21,832 nt of DNA, taken from positions 1-21,832 of the forward strand of contig CADWAF010001606.1 in assembly GCA_902984215.1 (NCBI GenBank). Reading direction: 5' to 3'. Below, piece after piece: positions 1 through 9,081 of the stretch. Every line of letters begins with the position of its first letter. The first letter of the stretch is position 1. This stretch comes from Willaertia magna. Lineage: Eukaryota; Heterolobosea; Eutetramitea; Acrasida; Naegleriidae. The notes beneath the pieces were generated by a model. The model worked only from the letters and a program-made list of their open reading frames with translations, had not been told where the DNA came from and ran no database searches. Position numbers and translations under genes: made by a program.

Positions 1-1944
1 AATATCCTTTTTAATAACATATATAATGGTAGAATTACATTTAATTATTTGAACAATATCTTCTCCTATTCTGTCAACTTCAATATTGTTAGGTTTAGCA
101 ACTTCATCGATATAATTTTTGTAATTTGCTCCTGTTAAATATTTAAATTCATCTTTTGTAACTTCAATAAAATCTTGACAAATAATATTTCTGACCTTTG
201 CCAAAACATTAAAAGCAATATTTTCCATAAAGTTATCTACTGCTTGGGATGTACCATTAAATATTAATTTTAATTCTTTCTTATTATTAATTACTTTAAT
301 TTGATTATTCTTTGCATATTGATCAATTTCTTTTTCAAATAATCCCTTTTCAGTCCAAGAAGCGAATGTAATTACCTTAGATCTTTCCTGTGTACCTTCT
401 AAAGTTGAATTAATATTTTCACAAACACTTTGCAATGTACCTTTATCTAATGCAACAACACAAATTAATTTTTTTGTTTCATTGAAATTAATAACTACAT
501 CATCATCTTCTAAATCAGTTAACATTTTTTGATTCTTCATGATAGCAGTAATTTGAGGCGGTTTTAAAATAATAATTTTCTTTTCAGTTTGTAATAGCTC
601 TTTTAATCCCTTCTCAATAGTTTCATTAAAATAATCGTCATCATTAAATACAGAAACATATACCTTCATAACATTAGTTTTATCATCTAACTTGTGTTTT
701 ACAATTAATTTAACATTAGATTCCCATTCTTTAGTTAAATTTTCTAACTTAGCCTCAATAGGTTTAGCTAATTTCTTATCAACTCTTTCTTGAAATTCCT
801 TTGTTTTCAATAATTTTATAATCTTATCAATTTCAGTCTTTCTTTCTTTTACCAACTTTGCATTTCCTGAAATTTCAAAAATATCCTTTTCTCCAACTTT
901 TTTCTTGAACAGTAATTTGCTTTCACCTTTTTCAATTTTATTATCATTAGATTTATCTTTAGAATTACCTTTAATGTTATTGATAGTATTTTCTTTTGTT
1001 TTAATTAAATGTGGATGATATTTGCTAAGGAAATTTTGTTCTGAATAACTAAGTTTAATAGTTTCCTTAATTGCCTCTTTCTTTTTGTTTTTTAACAACT
1101 TATTAATTTCATTTTTAGCTGTTTCGTAATCTACATTATTGGGTGCAGTAATTAAAATTTTAAGACTACTGTCATTATTTGCTTCTACAAATGTACGAAT
1201 ATTAGTTTTACCAAATTGTTTAAGTAACAAATCCAATAATTCTTGCTTCTTCATTCCATTAATATTATTTTTAATTTCCATCTTCATTAAAGGAAATAAT
1301 AAGTCACAACATTTTGATGCATTCCCTTTTTCACCACCAATACTGAATGCAACCTTTGTGGGGAATGTCTTAACAAATTCTAAACCGTATTGTACACAAT
1401 TACATTCAAATAAAACTTTAAAAATTGATGCAGTCTTCTTTGCCGAGGTAATTTCAGTATAGAATGACTTTTCCATTGTTATATCATTGAGAAAGTTGTT
1501 TAATTTAAATTGAATATAGTCCAAATCCAACTGTGAATTAACCACTTTAATAATTTTTGAATCAGGTTGAATATCTAATATTTTGATATTACAAACTTTT
1601 TCAATTCCAGTAACAGTAACTGGAGATTTTAACAACATTCTACATTTTAAAACATCAAGTTGAACAGTACCAATGTTATTACTAAATGTAATGTATACAT
1701 TATGCGAACCAATTAGCATACCATTAAAAAGTTTAATAAACATTTCAGCTACGCCTGGATTGGTAAAGTTAATATAAAAGGAATAGGTTGTTGGAAATTG
1801 TGGGTTATCAATACGTTTAATACCTTCTTCTGAAATAATATGTGGGATCATTGCAGGAAATTGGTTTTTGAAGAAGGTCAAAACAGAAGCTAAATCATAT
1901 CCACAGTCAACGTTGAATATAATGACACAACTATGCAAGTTCAT
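1..1944 (-). CDS. RRM-like N-terminal domain protein, left copy (C-terminus beyond window)
   Basis: This is an uninterrupted frame of 648 codons from the ATG at 1944 to the window edge, with no stop, so the protein is longer than seen here. The first 85 residues look like an RRM fold: a short hydrophobic strand (VIIFNV), a helix (LASVLTFFKNQ), a strand near TTYSFYINF, a second helix and a last strand after IGS. The rest is Lys/Asn-rich with repeated strand-helix blocks ending in patterns such as ISGNAKLVKERKTEIDKII, which loosely recall KH-like repeats. An RRM followed by KH-like repeats is known in PARP10/PARP14-type proteins, but no catalytic domain is visible, so that link is only a guess. 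It is paralogous to the gene at 19796-21832, in opposite orientation. The start is supported by conserved promoter spacing in both copies. Confidence 0.8.
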   Translation of the reverse strand, partial: MNLHSCVIIFNVDCGYDLASVLTFFKNQFPAMIPHIISEEGIKRIDNPQFPTTYSFYINFTNPGVAEMFIKLFNGMLIGSHNVYITFSNNIGTVQLDVLKCRMLLKSPVTVTGIEKVCNIKILDIQPDSKIIKVVNSQLDLDYIQFKLNNFLNDITMEKSFYTEITSAKKTASIFKVLFECNCVQYGLEFVKTFPTKVAFSIGGEKGNASKCCDLLFPLMKMEIKNNINGMKKQELLDLLLKQFGKTNIRTFVEANNDSSLKILITAPNNVDYETAKNEINKLLKNKKKEAIKETIKLSYSEQNFLSKYHPHLIKTKENTINNIKGNSKDKSNDNKIEKGESKLLFKKKVGEKDIFEISGNAKLVKERKTEIDKIIKLLKTKEFQERVDKKLAKPIEAKLENLTKEWESNVKLIVKHKLDDKTNVMKVYVSVFNDDDYFNETIEKGLKELLQTEKKIIILKPPQITAIMKNQKMLTDLEDDDVVINFNETKKLICVVALDKGTLQSVCENINSTLEGTQERSKVITFASWTEKGLFEKEIDQYAKNNQIKVINNKKELKLIFNGTSQAVDNFMENIAFNVLAKVRNIICQDFIEVTKDEFKYLTGANYKNYIDEVAKPNNIEVDRIGEDIVQIIKCNSTIIYVIKKDI

Positions 1945-2075
1945 GATGGTTAGAAGTTAATTCGATTTTTTTGTTTTGATCATACTAAACATCTCTCTTA
2001 AGGGGTTTAAATGGGTTGATGAAAACAGAATTCTATAGCTTCTGGCGATGAAACAAGATCACAGAATTCTGTAGC
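1945..2075 (-). promoter_or_regulatory. Promoter of left RRM-like gene with two GAATTC palindromes
   Basis: Two near-identical palindromic elements lie at 2062-2071 (CAGAATTCTG, perfect) and 2026-2035 (one mismatch). The nearer one ends 81 bp before the ATG. A TATA-like TTTAAA lies between it and the gene at 2006-2011. The same order and spacing are found before the paralogue at 19796, although the flanking bases have diverged, which suggests a conserved binding site. The core joins GAA and TTC with no spacer, so it does not fit a standard heat-shock element. The factor that binds it is unknown. Confidence 0.5.
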
Positions 2076-2391
2076 GACTTTTTCATAAATTCATAATTTA
2101 TATGGTTGAACGCAACCCGCATGACTAAACATTGAATTGGCCAAATAAATAAATATTTAGGAATAATCAGCAATCACTTCCTCCTTTGTTAGTGGCAGTT
2201 TGCGAACATTATTACAGAAAGTTAAACAAAATAAAAAACTATTTCCAAAGCAAATTAAAATTCAAAGGTTTTAAATCTTGGGTTCTATTTAACATTTTTT
2301 AACCAAATAAACAAAAATTAAATAATAAAAATCTACAGCACTACAGGTTCCCGAGAAGTCTACATCCCTCTGCCTTAGTAAGGTTCCCTTC
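2076..2391. other. Intergenic stretch, no gene seen
   Basis: This lies between the promoter of the left RRM-like gene and the 3' end of the RCC1 gene. I see no convincing reading frame on either strand. It holds short A/T runs and a small inverted repeat CCTTAGTAAGG near 2373, and probably serves as the 3' untranslated and terminator region of the RCC1 gene. Confidence 0.4.
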
Positions 2392-3588
2392 TTATTTAAA
2401 CTCCAAATCCACAAGTTGTTTGTTAAAAGCCTTCAAGAACAATCGTTCTCCAAAACCACAGTAACCACTATCCACCACATTTATTTCTTCATCACCAACA
2501 AGTAAATAAATTGTGTCAAATAATAAAATTGGATATATTTTTTCATTCAACCCAATTTTAACATCATCTACCTTAATAAAACTGTCCAAATAATAAAAAA
2601 TATCTTCCTTCACTTTACAAAACTGTTTCTTAATTCCTAAGGACTCACTAAAATTACGCCCCGTAACATAAATTTCATTTTTTAAAGTTGTATAAATAAA
2701 ATAATAACCATTTGTTTTATAAATATTATCTATCATATTTGTTGTATTAATTTTTGTAAAAACTAATCTATCTGTACAATCACCCACACCTAAATCACCA
2801 TAATAATTATATCCAGTACCAAATAGTTCACCAAATTCATTTATGAAGAAACTGGAGTTTGAACTACTTGATATTTTATTTATTTTAAAAGGTAAGTTAA
2901 TTTTTGTAAAGGAATATCTATTTAATTTATCGTTTAAACCTAATTGACCTTTATCATTATATCCTGTTGTATAAATATTACCGTTATTATCTAATAATAT
3001 GGAATGAACATAACCACATTGTATATCCTTTATTTTTAAATTTAAATTAATTTGTGATATTTTTGTAAATGATATAGATGCTTCCAATCCAAGTTGACCA
3101 TCTGTATTTGATCCAATCCCGTAAATTTTATTTTTTTCAGTTAAAATAAATAAATGCTTATAACCACATCTTATTAATTTAATTTTTTCATTATTATAAT
3201 CTACATTCCAATTTAAATATTTTAATAAAGTAAATTCTTTACAATGAAATTCAGTATCCCTTTTTAATAAACCAGTTAAATAAAATTCATTAAATTGATT
3301 CACAATTAATGTAAAATAATACCCACATTCCAAAAATAAAATCTTTCCATTTATATTTGAATTATTTAATTTAATAAATTCATTGATTTTCCCAACAATA
3401 GAATCACCCAAACCCAACGCTCCATTTCTATTCGATCCACAAACAAATACTTCATCCCTTTTCGTTACAACTATAATGTGAAACGATCCATATTTAATGA
3501 ATTTTATTTCTTCTTGTTTTTGAAGAAATATTGAAAAGCAGTTATTGATGCTGTAGTTGCTGTCACTTCTTAAATTCAAAACTTTCAT
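2392..3588 (-). CDS. RCC1-repeat (alpha-tubulin-suppressor-like) protein
   Basis: A single-exon protein of 398 residues made of RCC1-type beta-propeller repeats. Characteristic blocks include CGSNRNGALGLGD (about 50-62), GSNTDGQLGLE, TGYNDKGQLGLND and TGYNYYGDLGVGD, each followed by a strand ending in a C-G-Y/H-type turn such as IQCGYVHSILL. I count about five clear repeats plus weaker ones, compared with seven in canonical RCC1, so the propeller may be made of degenerate blades. RCC1-fold proteins act as exchange factors or protein-binding platforms; no substrate can be assigned. The catalytic loop of Ran-GEFs is not recognisable. The ATG follows a long run of A on the coding strand. A second member of the family lies at 10857-12218. 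Confidence 0.85.
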   Translation of the reverse strand: MKVLNLRSDSNYSINNCFSIFLQKQEEIKFIKYGSFHIIVVTKRDEVFVCGSNRNGALGLGDSIVGKINEFIKLNNSNINGKILFLECGYYFTLIVNQFNEFYLTGLLKRDTEFHCKEFTLLKYLNWNVDYNNEKIKLIRCGYKHLFILTEKNKIYGIGSNTDGQLGLEASISFTKISQINLNLKIKDIQCGYVHSILLDNNGNIYTTGYNDKGQLGLNDKLNRYSFTKINLPFKINKISSSSNSSFFINEFGELFGTGYNYYGDLGVGDCTDRLVFTKINTTNMIDNIYKTNGYYFIYTTLKNEIYVTGRNFSESLGIKKQFCKVKEDIFYYLDSFIKVDDVKIGLNEKIYPILLFDTIYLLVGDEEINVVDSGYCGFGERLFLKAFNKQLVDLEFK

Positions 3589-3726
3589 TTTTTTTTTAAA
3601 TTTTTTTTAAATTTTAAATATTAAAAAATTTATTTTTTTTTATTTCATTAAAAAAAAATTAAGGTTTTACAAAATTCTTTTGCAAATATTGATAATATCA
3701 AATGTATATACAATAAAAAATTTAAT

Positions 3727-4914
3727 TCACACTTTTTTCTTCTTTTCATTTTGTTTAATTTCAATTAATTTATCCTTCACTATACCAAATACATCTCTAA
3801 TATTTTCAGTTTCAGTAGCACATGTATAATAAGTATCTATTCTAGCTTTATATTTATTTTTATCTAAATAAAGTTTCTCAATATATTTTGCGCAATGTTC
3901 AAAATCATCAGTTCCCGTATATTCAGGGAATAAAGTTTTTATACTTTTTGTTTTTATCTTCTTTTCAAAAACATCTCTCTTATTTAAAAGTAAGATAACA
4001 TTAACATCTTTTAATAGTCTACTGTTAATTACTTCATCAAATAGATCTATACTATCAATCATTCTATTCGTTTTATCATCTTCATATAATAATTGATCAT
4101 AATCACCTAATGAAGCTACAAAAACCACTGCAGTTGCACCTTCATAGGCTTGATGCCATTTATTTCTTTCCGGAGCTTGTCCACCTACATCAATTATCTT
4201 TAATCTATAACCATTATAATCAATCTGATTTAACTCTGTAATCCCAGTTGTTTTACTTCTACAATATAATATATCTTGATGAGTAGGTTTATACTCCTTT
4301 GGTCGTATCCTTTCTAAATCTTTAAAAAAATAATTTGCTCCTTCAAAGATATGAGCTTCGTAGCCTTTTTTTTCAAGGCAAGTTAAAATGGCGGGATCTT
4401 TAGCTAATTGTTCAATTTCTTCATATTCTTCTTGATAGATTTTAGCTGCTCGCGTAATAAAATCATCTTGTGAGAATATGGATTTCATTCGTTGAGCTAT
4501 TTCTTCATTTTCTGGTTTTAAATGTAAATTTAAACTTTCATCTTCTTCCATTATTGTTAATAATGCATCAATTGTTTGTAGAATATTTAAATAAATAATG
4601 GAACTAAATCGTTTAATTTCATCTTCAGAAAAGGTTTTATTTTCAATAATTTTTATTTGTTTAAATAGAGTACCTATTTATATTTTATTGTTATTTCATT
4701 AATTATCATTTATTGTTATTAGAGGAAGCGGAAAAGTGACAATATAAAAATTATTTTAATAATTGTGTAGTAAATTGTACTTACTTTTCCCACTTTCTCC
4801 AGAACCTAAAAGTAAAATTTTAATTACATCATTATGTTCTACTTGTGGTAATAATGGTTTGGTACTTCCTCCACCAGCAGGTTTGTTTCCACCTCCACCA
4901 CATAGATTACCCAT
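3727..4914 (-). CDS. Heterotrimeric G-protein alpha subunit (two exons)
   Basis: Exon 1 is 4785-4914, the intron is 4674-4784 (111 bp, GTAAGT...TAG, phase 1), and exon 2 is 3727-4673. The protein has 358 residues, normal for the family. The intron splits the Ser codon of the P-loop. Visible motifs are G1 GSGESGKST (37-45), the switch I arginine and TTGI (R182, T185), G3 DVGGQ (205-209), G4 NKRD (274-277) and G5 TCATET (from 327), so GTP binding and hydrolysis should be intact. MGNLC at the N-terminus predicts myristoylation on Gly2 and palmitoylation on Cys5, placing it on the inner plasma membrane. Residues after the catalytic Gln are APERNKW instead of the usual RSERKKW, and the C-terminus is a Lys run ending in Val instead of the usual receptor-binding tail. 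An open frame beginning at 4551 is only the distal part of exon 2. Confidence 0.95.
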
Positions 4915-4992
4915 GTTTTTTATTTTTTAATTTTTATGAACAGGCAGGATTATTACCCAACCACCGACATGTGACAGGGTGACTTGAGTGTG

Positions 4993-5003
4993 AAAAATAA
5001 AAA
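4993..5003 (-). terminator. RNA polymerase III terminator of tRNA-Val
   Basis: On the coding strand the sequence TTTTTATTTTT starts 6 bp after the discriminator base, the usual position for pol III termination. Confidence 0.7.
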
Positions 5004-5009
5004 TTGTTA

Positions 5010-5083
5010 TACAGCGAACGAGGCTTGAACTCGTGACCTTAAGCGTGTTAGGCTTACGATCTAACCAACTGATCTACCGCTGC
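5010..5083 (-). tRNA. tRNA-Val (anticodon AAC)
   Basis: A full cloverleaf can be folded by hand: a 7-bp acceptor stem (with two G-U pairs), a D stem GATC/GATC, a 5-bp anticodon stem TAAGC/GCTTA around the loop CTAACAC, and a T arm ACGAG-TTCAAGC-CTCGT. The anticodon AAC is at 5047-5049 and reads valine codons. The discriminator base is A. There is no intron and no encoded CCA. The internal A and B boxes look normal, and two T5 runs just downstream on the coding strand (4993-5003) make a good RNA polymerase III terminator. Confidence 0.95.
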
Positions 5084-5142
5084 TTACATTAAATTCCATT
5101 TGATACAACATATATTCATATATTTACTGCTCTAGTTTTATG

Positions 5143-5796
5143 CTAAATCATGTTTCTTCTTCTTAAACCTTCTGTAGCGTTGGATGTATTGTAAGAACTG
5201 TAATTGAATTCATTGGGCGTAAGTGTGTATCCTGTTACCATTGGTGGCGGTGTTCTTACCTCACTAAAAGTTGGCGTTTGTGGTTGAGTGACATGAACCG
5301 GTTGTTTCACATTCCCAGCAGCCATCTTAACACTACTACCACTATCAAACTTTGCCACGCCACTATTAATACTTCCATCCTTCTTTCTTTGAGACATCCA
5401 AAACGAAAAGAAAACAAAGAATTTAATAAAAGTAAAGCTTAATAAACAAACATTAGATAAAAAATTAAATCGATTTCTTCCTAAAATCATAAAATAATAT
5501 ACAATTACAATCATTAATAAAAAAGATAATAAAGCCATTGACAAATGAAAAGCAGTTCTAGATCTTTTATCATGAACTGTTATCATAAAGAATGTATAAC
5601 AAGATAAAAAGAAAAAGAATACTCCTATCAAACGTAATAAATCAAAAATTATTAAAGAATATAAATCAGTATCCATAGAATGAAAAGTATGAGAACATAA
5701 TAACGAAGCAATCCAACTTGGTTTAAAAACCATTAGCAAAGAAATCGGAAAATAAATAGAAGAAAAAGCAATGTAAGCTAAAGGTACATATGACAT
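5143..5796 (-). CDS. Four-helix membrane protein, family not recognised
   Basis: A 217-residue protein with four strongly hydrophobic segments at about residues 5-27, 47-72, 84-106 and 112-134, followed by a polar tail of about 80 residues rich in Ser, Thr, Pro and Asn. The first segment is not followed by a clear signal peptidase site, so it is probably a membrane anchor. The loop after helix 2 holds HDKRSR and the end of helix 4 is followed by SQRKK, which by the positive-inside rule puts both sides of those segments, and the tail, toward the cytosol. The start ATG is preceded by a run of A. I do not recognise the family; the small four-pass layout could fit a trafficking or scaffold protein, but nothing proves it. 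Confidence 0.75.
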   Translation of the reverse strand: MSYVPLAYIAFSSIYFPISLLMVFKPSWIASLLCSHTFHSMDTDLYSLIIFDLLRLIGVFFFFLSCYTFFMITVHDKRSRTAFHLSMALLSFLLMIVIVYYFMILGRNRFNFLSNVCLLSFTFIKFFVFFSFWMSQRKKDGSINSGVAKFDSGSSVKMAAGNVKQPVHVTQPQTPTFSEVRTPPPMVTGYTLTPNEFNYSSYNTSNATEGLRRRNMI

Positions 5797-5969
5797 TTTT
5801 TTAAAAACTTTGACTTTGAACCACGTTGTGACACGTTAAACAAACCAATAATTGTCTTTACAATTTCCGATTTGCTTTCGGAAAAGGTTACATCTCAACA
5901 TATCAAAAGGAAATTTTACAACTAATATATATTAAATAAATAAATTTGTTAAATAATTAAGAATAAAAT

Positions 5970-6806
5970 TTAATCTTTTAAACTATTTTCTATCATTGAA
6001 ATAATTCTTTCCGTTCTTTTCTTTGATAATTCCATACAATACCTTAATGATTTAAATTTTATACAAGAACCTCCAGGTTTCCAAATCTGACAAATTTCTT
6101 TCTTTTCATTATAAACTATTGTAATTAACCATGAAAGAAGGCTTTCTTCTTCACTTGTAGGATCTACTAAAACATAATCATCTAATAGGCCAAAGGTAAG
6201 TGAAACAGGATAATTATTTAAACTTAAAGTAGTTAAAGCATTTTCATCTGTTACTATAGCTTCATCATCTTCATTTACTTCAACTTTAGGTAATTTAACA
6301 TCTCTTAAGGCTGTTAACAAGGCTATTAAAGCATTATCAAAAACATTTCCGTCATTCTCTAGGCAATATAGATCTGCATAAAGTACCCAAACAGCCTTCC
6401 CTTCTTCAATACATAATTGGTCAAAATCTAGTACGTTACAGTTCTCTATTATACTTGTTAGTCTTGACTGTATAATACTTTTCTTTTCGTTCATTTCTTC
6501 CCAGTTACCAGTTACATCGGAAGAACAAATTGGAGGAAAATCAAATGAAATTATAATTTTTCCTTTAGTTGGTTCATCTTCTCTTGGTATCATTACTTCG
6601 GATTTAATTCCACAAACAACACTTGTATTTCCAGTTTTTATTAAAGAAGATCCTTCACATGTATGTAAAGAACCACTTGAAACAATTGTTTCTCTAATCA
6701 TATTTAAACTTCTACCATCGGGTCTAACACCTTCAGGTAAAAACTTTTTATAAAACTCTAGTGGATGAACTTTCCTAAAGGCTTCCGCATCTAATTGCAA
6801 TATCAT
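5970..6806 (-). CDS. RRP43: Exosome complex subunit Rrp43 (EXOSC8-like, RNase PH fold)
   Basis: A single-exon protein of 278 residues, the usual length for the family. It opens with the PH-fold signature GVRPDGR (26-32), followed by the strands around GSSLIKTGNTSVVCGIKSEV (52-71), and later LENDGNVFDNALIALLTAL and LSNYPVSLTFGLLD-type segments that match the EXOSC8/Rrp43 branch better than Rrp42, Rrp45 or PNPase. Rrp43 is one of six PH-like proteins that form the ring of the RNA exosome, which guides RNA into the Rrp44 and Rrp6 nucleases in nucleus and cytoplasm; in eukaryotes this subunit is normally inactive. A run of A precedes the ATG. The branch assignment inside the PH family is a pattern judgement, so Rrp42 or Rrp45 remain possible. 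Confidence 0.85.
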   Translation of the reverse strand: MILQLDAEAFRKVHPLEFYKKFLPEGVRPDGRSLNMIRETIVSSGSLHTCEGSSLIKTGNTSVVCGIKSEVMIPREDEPTKGKIIISFDFPPICSSDVTGNWEEMNEKKSIIQSRLTSIIENCNVLDFDQLCIEEGKAVWVLYADLYCLENDGNVFDNALIALLTALRDVKLPKVEVNEDDEAIVTDENALTTLSLNNYPVSLTFGLLDDYVLVDPTSEEESLLSWLITIVYNEKKEICQIWKPGGSCIKFKSLRYCMELSKKRTERIISMIENSLKD

Positions 6807-6913
6807 TTTTTTTTATGTGAATAATTCCAATAATTTGTTGACTCACTCCACACAAAGAGGATTATTGACACATTGCAATATTTAACAAAAATATTATTTT
6901 TAATTAAAATAAT

Positions 6914-7836
6914 TTACATTAAGATACATTTCTTTTTTGAAACAGCTTCATAAGTCTCCATTCTTTGTATAATAGCGTCATCAACCGATTTCTTTAGAAA
7001 TTGACCACCTTTTTTTTTGAAACAGAATTATTGTTTACAAAAAATAAATAAAATTGAACATACCTGCTTGATATAATACCCTCAACATTAAATCCATTGT
7101 TTCATCTATACTCTCTAAATTAACATTTAACATTTCAATATAGGCTGTCATATTTGCAATTCTTTTAGCTACATTAATTATCTCTTCTTTTGGTATTCTA
7201 TCTTCTTCATTTCTTTTAACTGGACCATTAGGATTCCAATCAAACCCAAAGAGAATAAAAGGTATTTCTTTTTTAGCATTCTTCTTTTTTACAGAAATAA
7301 TCTATTTTTTTTGTAATGAAAGGTTCAAAAAGTGATTTCACAAAATAAATTTACATACTTCTGGAACATATTTTTTCTCTAATAACCTTAATTGTTCTCT
7401 ATCATAAGGATTAAAACATAATACAAAACCAATGGAATAAAAATATGCATCTTTTCTAATACCAATTGTCTTTATAAGTTTTTTTGTAAAATTTGTGTGA
7501 AAATATAATTTACAAAAAAAAAATAAATACCTCTTTATCGTCGTCATCTTTTAAATCTCTTGGGTCAAAAGTGACAACATGGTCTGAACTTAATTTAACG
7601 GTATAGTTTGAATGAGCAAAATATAAAGGAATTTCAGGTTCTTTCGGAATTTTCTTTTTTCCATGCGCAAATAGTATACCGGTTTTATAGGAAGGTTTAG
7701 CACCAACGAAACTAATAATAATTTTTTCAGCTAGTTCATTATCGGTAATTAAAGCGTTTTGTGCAACATCTTGTAATTTATTTAATAATCCTTGTGAAAC
7801 TGCCATAAAATAGTTACTACTGGAAGAAGAAGACAT
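6914..7836 (-). CDS. Degenerate Rho-family GTPase-like protein with CaaX box (four exons)
   Basis: Exons are 7531-7836, 7359-7469, 7064-7301 and 6914-7008; introns are 61, 57 and 55 bp, all GT-AG. The protein has 249 residues. The core follows the Rho order: P-loop strand KIIISFVGAKPSYKTG (38-53), an effector-like IPLYFAHSNY, a strand ending FDPRD, SIGFVLCFNPYDREQ (Rho ICFSLVSP), PFILFGFDWN (Rho PIILVGTKLD) and a terminal helix region after YIEMLN. It ends in KKKCILM, a polybasic CaaX box that predicts prenylation and membrane binding. The P-loop keeps Lys51-Thr52 but has Tyr50 in place of the second Gly. The DxxG, T/NKxD and SA motifs are all lost. It is therefore most likely a pseudo-GTPase; nucleotide binding is doubtful. 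The frame holds across all four exons, which argues against a dead gene. The ATG at 7836 is preferred because it follows a run of A. Confidence 0.75.
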
Positions 7837-8190
7837 TTTTTTGAATAAAAACACTGATTATTTGGTACATGATTAGTGACAAGAAGAGAAGTAGGGGTAA
7901 CAAACGACCATTTGAAACGAAGTTTGACTCTTTAATTCCTTGGCAACCAACAACCAGTGCTGCCTCCAAGCATTATAACAACGAACAAACATTCCCTCAA
8001 ATTCTCTTCTTCCTCAATAACTTCTTTCTTTCCCTTAAATTTTGGAATAAGATCAAATTGTACTCCAGAAACGTTTCCGGCACTAAAAATTCCGAAGATT
8101 TTATTTTCGCAACAAAAGGCTTTCCATGTTTAAAAATGTTGACAACATCAACAACGGAATGAAAAAGTTTAAAAAAACAAGATTAATTGA
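7837..8190. other. Divergent promoter region with a weak ORF
   Basis: This 354-bp gap separates the divergent pseudo-Rho (minus) and Asn-rich (plus) genes. A 97-codon plus-strand frame with an ATG runs from 7869 to 8162. Its first 40 residues (MISDKKRSRGNKRPF...) are basic and use more C-ending codons than neighbours, so it could be a small protein or an upstream exon, but its second half looks like random sequence and I found no splice junction linking it to 8191. I treat it as unproven. Confidence 0.3.
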
Positions 8191-9081
8191 ATGCCTCTCC
8201 TTGAAGATATTGCTGATGCAGAAGATTTCATGAACGATGAAGAATGTGTTTATAACACTTATAATAACACATTTAATAATAATGAAAATTATCAATTTAA
8301 TAAGAACTATAATGACCAAAACAATTATAAAAGTTATGGCTACTATTACAACAATAATAACAACACTAATAATGTAAATTATCCTTCTTCAGGTCCCTCT
8401 AGAATAGATGAAAGTAATTCACCAATCTATAGTTATCAAAATCCTTATTGTAATAATAATAATGATAGATCAATAATTCCATATGAAACAACATATTCTA
8501 TTAATTCTTGTGGTAATAAGGTTTTTAATTATGGGAATGTAATAATAGAAGAAATACAAGAAGAAGATTGTAATGATGATCCATCTTATGTTGCTCAAAT
8601 AGGTCAACAACAAACCAATCATTATTCACAACCAACTTCTTTTAAAAATACTTTCATGTATAATAACGCCAACAATAATAACGTTAATAATAATAACAAC
8701 AATAACGGTGATTATTATTACCTAAACGAAGAGTATTCGCATAGGTTAAATAATAATAACAGTTCAGTAATTTATTCAAATAATAAAAACCAAACAACTA
8801 AGAGAAGAACAATGTATTGTAGTGGAATTAATAATAATGGTATAAAAAACAATGCAAAATTTGTAAAAAGAAGTAAACAAGAAGAACAAGAGGATGAAAA
8901 TTATGGTTGGTTATTGAACGATAAGAAAAGAAAGAGAAATAATAATCATTCTATTGTAATGAATGATGATTTTATAACAGATACTGTAACGAATGAACAT
9001 GAAACGACAATGAATAATATTGTAAATTCTACTCCAATTAATTTTATAGATTTTTCAACAAAGAAAATAAAAACTTCGTGA
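8191..9081 (+). CDS. Asparagine-rich protein, probably nuclear
   Basis: A single-exon protein of 296 residues that ends in TGA. It opens with an acidic stretch (MPLLEDIADAEDFMNDEE), then becomes dominated by Asn and Tyr with several poly-Asn runs, the longest near residues 161-175. Two basic clusters, TTKRRT (about 205-210) and KKRKRNNN (about 245-252), look like nuclear localisation signals. No folded domain is recognisable. Asn-rich low-complexity proteins are common among transcription and RNA-binding factors in AT-rich protists, so a regulatory role is plausible but not shown. It is divergent from the pseudo-Rho gene and shares that intergenic region. Confidence 0.7.
   Translation: MPLLEDIADAEDFMNDEECVYNTYNNTFNNNENYQFNKNYNDQNNYKSYGYYYNNNNNTNNVNYPSSGPSRIDESNSPIYSYQNPYCNNNNDRSIIPYETTYSINSCGNKVFNYGNVIIEEIQEEDCNDDPSYVAQIGQQQTNHYSQPTSFKNTFMYNNANNNNVNNNNNNNGDYYYLNEEYSHRLNNNNSSVIYSNNKNQTTKRRTMYCSGINNNGIKNNAKFVKRSKQEEQEDENYGWLLNDKKRKRNNNHSIVMNDDFITDTVTNEHETTMNNIVNSTPINFIDFSTKKIKTS

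Noticed and set aside
1139..1462. Plus-strand open frame of 107 codons
   Set aside because: It lies antisense inside the left RRM-like gene, and the same antisense frame recurs in the right copy (20383-20685), so it is a shadow of the conserved coding strand.
2026..2071. Heat-shock element
   Set aside because: The GAATTC core has no 2-bp spacing between GAA and TTC, so it does not match the nGAAnnTTCn pattern.
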